From Pseudomonadota bacterium (GTDB taxonomy: Bacteria > Pseudomonadota > Gammaproteobacteria > Xanthomonadales > Rhodanobacteraceae): 8,932 nucleotides of DNA. Where the stretch lies: assembly GCA_018241165.1 (NCBI GenBank), contig JAFEEK010000064.1, forward strand, positions 1 to 8,932, given 5' to 3'. Both the position numbers and the translations under genes were made by a program. Below, one piece after another: positions 7,004 to 8,932 of this stretch. The stretch's first letter is position 1. Every line of letters begins with the position of its first letter. A model generated the notes under the pieces. The model had not been told where the DNA came from, ran no database searches, and was given only the letters and a program-made list of their open reading frames with translations.

Positions 7004-7363
7004 ATGTGGAAGAAAGGGGCTTTCGCAAGCATTGCGCTGGTCGCTGGCATCGGCTTGTTCGCCAGTCAGGCGTTCGCACTGCAACAGTGGCATTTCGTGG
7101 TCAAGAACAAGACGAGTTCGCGAATTACCAAACTGCAAGTCTCTACCGACAAGTCGGACTGGGGAGACTTCGATATCGGCAAGGGCATCAATCCCGGGGA
7201 AAAGGCGACGCTGGTGTGGGACGAGTCGACGGATGACCAGCCCTGCAAACAATGGATCCGCGCCAAGTTCAAGGATGGAACCTACAGCGAAGCGAGCCGG
7301 CAGGACTTCTGCAAGGATCTGGATGACCCGATCGAGTTTTCCGACGACGACAGCGACGATTGA
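7004..7363 (+). CDS. Small exported two-cysteine protein of unknown function
   Basis: A 119-aa protein with a clear Sec signal peptide (MWKKGAF, hydrophobic core, cleavage after SQAFA at residue 25), leaving about 94 mature residues. The ATG at 7004 has a good GGAG 7 nt upstream. The mature part looks like a small beta-rich domain (WHFVVKNKTSSRITKLQVS, then GINPGEKATLVWD). It has two cysteines, Cys81 and Cys103, that may form a disulfide in the periplasm, and the segment QWIRAKFKDGTYSE between them. The tail (residues 104-119) is strongly acidic. I do not recognise a named family and no catalytic motif is visible. It follows ctpA by 142 bp, with the leader repeat between, so it probably has its own promoter; TACAGT at 6895-6900 is a weak -10 candidate. 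A convergent gene lies downstream. Confidence 0.8.
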   Translation: MWKKGAFASIALVAGIGLFASQAFALQQWHFVVKNKTSSRITKLQVSTDKSDWGDFDIGKGINPGEKATLVWDESTDDQPCKQWIRAKFKDGTYSEASRQDFCKDLDDPIEFSDDDSDD

Positions 7364-7380
7364 AAGATGGGTTTGGCGTA

Positions 7381-7405
7381 GCGGCGGCGTTTGGTTCGCC
7401 GCCGC
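7381..7405. terminator. Hairpin between convergent genes, likely bidirectional terminator
   Basis: A perfect 9-bp stem (GCGGCGGCG with CGCCGCCGC) and a 7-nt loop, TTTGGTT, lie in the 57 bp between the stop of the small exported protein and the stop of the rhomboid gene. The stem is very stable, but no T-run follows on either strand, so it may act by transcript stabilisation or together with Rho rather than as a classical intrinsic terminator. Confidence 0.55.
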
Positions 7406-7420
7406 CGCGCCGGATTGATG

Positions 7421-8104
7421 CTACTGGCGCAGGCGGCGTGCGAGCGCCGATCTGGAAACCAGCGCGAAAAGAATGCCAATCACGAAGCCGGCGATGTGCG
7501 TCCACCACGCTACCGCTCCGAATGCCGGACCGACGAAGGTGAACAGGAACTGCAAGCCGATCCAGAAGCCGATCAGGGCGGCGGCGGGAACGCGCACGAA
7601 TTCAAGGAACAGTCCGAGCGGCAAGACCAGCCCCAGGCGTGCGCGCGGGAACAGCGCGAAGTAGGCGCCTACGATGGCCGATACCGCGCCGCTGGACCCG
7701 ACCAGCGGCGCATTCGCGTTCGCGAGTGTCAGTGCGCCGGCGAGGTTGGCCAGCGCGCCGCCGACCAGAAACAGGAGCAAGAAACGCATCGAGCCGAGAC
7801 TGCGTTCCGCGGGCAGCCCGAAGATCATCAGGAACAGCAGGTTGCCGATCAGGTGCAGCCAGCCGACGTGGATGAACAAGGCGGTGAACAGCCGGGCCGG
7901 ATGCAGGAGCAGCCATTGCGCGGTCAGCGGAGTCGATGCGTCAAACAGGCTCGACGGTATCGTGCCCCAGCGCCGCAGCATCAATGCGCGCGTGTCCGGC
8001 GGCAACAAGGTCAGCGCAGCGAAGACCAGCACGCATATCGCGATCAGCGTGATCGTGGCCCACGGCAGCGCCGGTTTGCGTCGCTGTTCGAGGCGGACGA
8101 ACAC
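7421..8104 (-). CDS. Rhomboid family intramembrane serine protease
   Basis: A 227-aa inner-membrane protease predicted to cut transmembrane segments of other proteins within the bilayer. It has about six hydrophobic segments: near residues 15-35, 70-97, 106-128, 135-152, 158-192 (probably two helices) and 200-216. The catalytic pair is present: Ser138 in VGSSGAVSA (GxSG) and His203 in THIAGFVIG. The supporting HVGWLHLIGN (His79, His84, Asn88) matches the GlpG oxyanion-site pattern. The start is GTG at 8104, with AGGA 7 nt upstream overlapping the gspB stop codon. The 9-bp gap to gspB indicates an operon and coupled translation. The sequence looks like a canonical rhomboid rather than a rhombosortase, which usually has GxSG followed by LHG. 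The substrate is unknown. Confidence 0.93.
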   Translation of the reverse strand: MFVRLEQRRKPALPWATITLIAICVLVFAALTLLPPDTRALMLRRWGTIPSSLFDASTPLTAQWLLLHPARLFTALFIHVGWLHLIGNLLFLMIFGLPAERSLGSMRFLLLFLVGGALANLAGALTLANANAPLVGSSGAVSAIVGAYFALFPRARLGLVLPLGLFLEFVRVPAAALIGFWIGLQFLFTFVGPAFGAVAWWTHIAGFVIGILFALVSRSALARRLRQ

Positions 8105-8113
8105 GCCGTCTTC

Positions 8114-8932
8114 CTAGTGTCCGTCGCGCGGGAAGAAGAAGCGCTGGCCCTGGAATTCGAGGATCACGCCATCCGGGCGGATTTCGCGCAGCGCCACGTT
8201 GTCCGGCGTACTGTCGCCCTCGACCATGCGGGCGCCGTCGAGGATGACGAAACGCTGTTTTGGATCGGCGGTATAGACATGCATGCTCATGCGCAGTTGG
8301 GGCAGTGCCTTGCGTGTGGCAAAGGGCAGGTCGTAGTACGACTGGACATCAGACTTTGCCACGCCTGGCGGGGATGCCTGGGGTGACGCTGTCGGATGGG
8401 GCGTTGGTGCAATCGCTGAATTTGGCGTAGTTCCGGCTGTTGCGGATGGCGCGGCAGCAGCGACGGATGCTGTGGGCACGGTTGGCGCGGGCGGCGTGAC
8501 TACATGCATGGCGGGTGCAGGCGGCGCAGGCGCATGCGCGGCAGGCGCTGTCTGGCGGACAGGCGCATGCTGTCGGGCGGCCTCGTTTTGAGCCAATGCG
8601 GCGGCTTGTTCGGCACGCCGTGCCGCAAAGAATACGCGCTGGTCCTCATTCTGCGTCTGTTGGGGCGAGCCCGGCGGAAACGGGCCGAAGCCCATGGCAG
8701 CGGTGTCCTGGACAACGGGTTCGGAGCTGTGCGGACGCGTCGCCGGCGCGGGCACGGACCGGACGGGCATCGTCTTGTTGGCGGGCGCAGGAATCGCGGC
8801 GACTTGCGTCGGCTTGGGAGCTACAGTCGCCGGAGTACTGCTGCTCCCGAACCACCACCACAAGCCGGCGCCCAGCGCCAGCACGATCACAACCACCGCC
8901 CACAGCGGGCTGCGCTCGCGCCGTGTGGGCGA
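8114..8932 (-). CDS. gspB: Type II secretion system assembly protein GspB (N-terminus beyond the window)
   Basis: A bitopic inner-membrane protein that, with the ATPase GspA, helps place the secretin GspD of the type II secretion system in the cell wall. Of this gene, 272 residues are visible. The reading frame is open to the window edge: before the GTG at 8896 it reads SPTRRERSPLWA, a basic cytoplasmic stretch leading into the membrane segment (LWAVVVIVLALGAGLWWW). GspB proteins usually begin MSxILDALRKAE or similar, so the true start lies outside. After the anchor comes a long Pro/Ala-rich periplasmic linker (about visible residues 30-195), and then the conserved C-terminal domain of about 74 residues, with LPQLRMSMHVYTADPKQRFV and DGVILEFQGQRFFF. 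The C-terminal domain makes the family assignment firm. The rhomboid gene follows 9 bp downstream; gspA might lie upstream. Confidence 0.88.
   Translation of the reverse strand, partial: SPTRRERSPLWAVVVIVLALGAGLWWWFGSSSTPATVAPKPTQVAAIPAPANKTMPVRSVPAPATRPHSSEPVVQDTAAMGFGPFPPGSPQQTQNEDQRVFFAARRAEQAAALAQNEAARQHAPVRQTAPAAHAPAPPAPAMHVVTPPAPTVPTASVAAAAPSATAGTTPNSAIAPTPHPTASPQASPPGVAKSDVQSYYDLPFATRKALPQLRMSMHVYTADPKQRFVILDGARMVEGDSTPDNVALREIRPDGVILEFQGQRFFFPRDGH

Noticed and set aside
6903..7418. 171-codon open frame on the plus strand
   Set aside because: It overlaps the small exported protein in another frame. The product is low-complexity Ser/Arg-rich with no signal peptide, while the 7004 frame has a good ribosome site.
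7391..8386. 331-codon open frame on the plus strand
   Set aside because: It is opposite the rhomboid and gspB genes, Gln/Arg-rich and without a ribosome site or domain.

Overview
The window is GC-rich chromosomal DNA that reads like a gammaproteobacterium, most likely of the Xanthomonadales (Lysobacterales), perhaps Rhodanobacteraceae. Four things support this: the gpmI-envC-ctpA order, a GspB-type secretion protein beside a rhomboid protease, a G/C-rich intergenic repeat of a kind I recall from that order, and the codon bias. That bias leaves long open frames opposite most genes. The lineage is an inference, not a search result.

Layout: (1) 1-112, minus: the first 37 codons of a small membrane protein that runs off the left edge. 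(2) 113-280: non-coding, with two hairpins. (3) 2705 back to 281, minus: a two-gene unit. First is an exported beta-solenoid-like protein built from VNGSI repeats. After 37 bp comes a lipoprotein M28 zinc aminopeptidase with a PA domain. (4) 2706-2802: divergent promoter region. (5) 2803-6861, plus: gpmI (cofactor-independent phosphoglycerate mutase), envC (degenerate LytM activator of cell-wall amidases, overlapping gpmI by 4 bp) and ctpA (S41 C-terminal processing protease, with a possible promoter of its own). (6) 7004-7363, plus: a small exported two-cysteine protein of unknown function, behind a leader with a 9-bp inverted repeat. (7) 7381-7405: a strong hairpin between convergent genes. 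(8) 8932 back to 7421, minus: gspB (type II secretion, cut by the right edge), then a rhomboid intramembrane serine protease 9 bp downstream.

By function, this is mostly an envelope region: cell-wall remodelling (EnvC, CtpA), periplasmic or outer-membrane proteolysis (M28 lipoprotein), intramembrane proteolysis (rhomboid) and protein secretion (GspB). GpmI is the one core metabolic enzyme. I see no mobile element, CRISPR array, tRNA, rRNA or defence gene. No clearly new system is evident. The least explained parts are the VNGSI-repeat protein paired with the M28 lipoprotein, the orphan two-cysteine protein with its leader repeat, and the rhomboid-gspB pairing.
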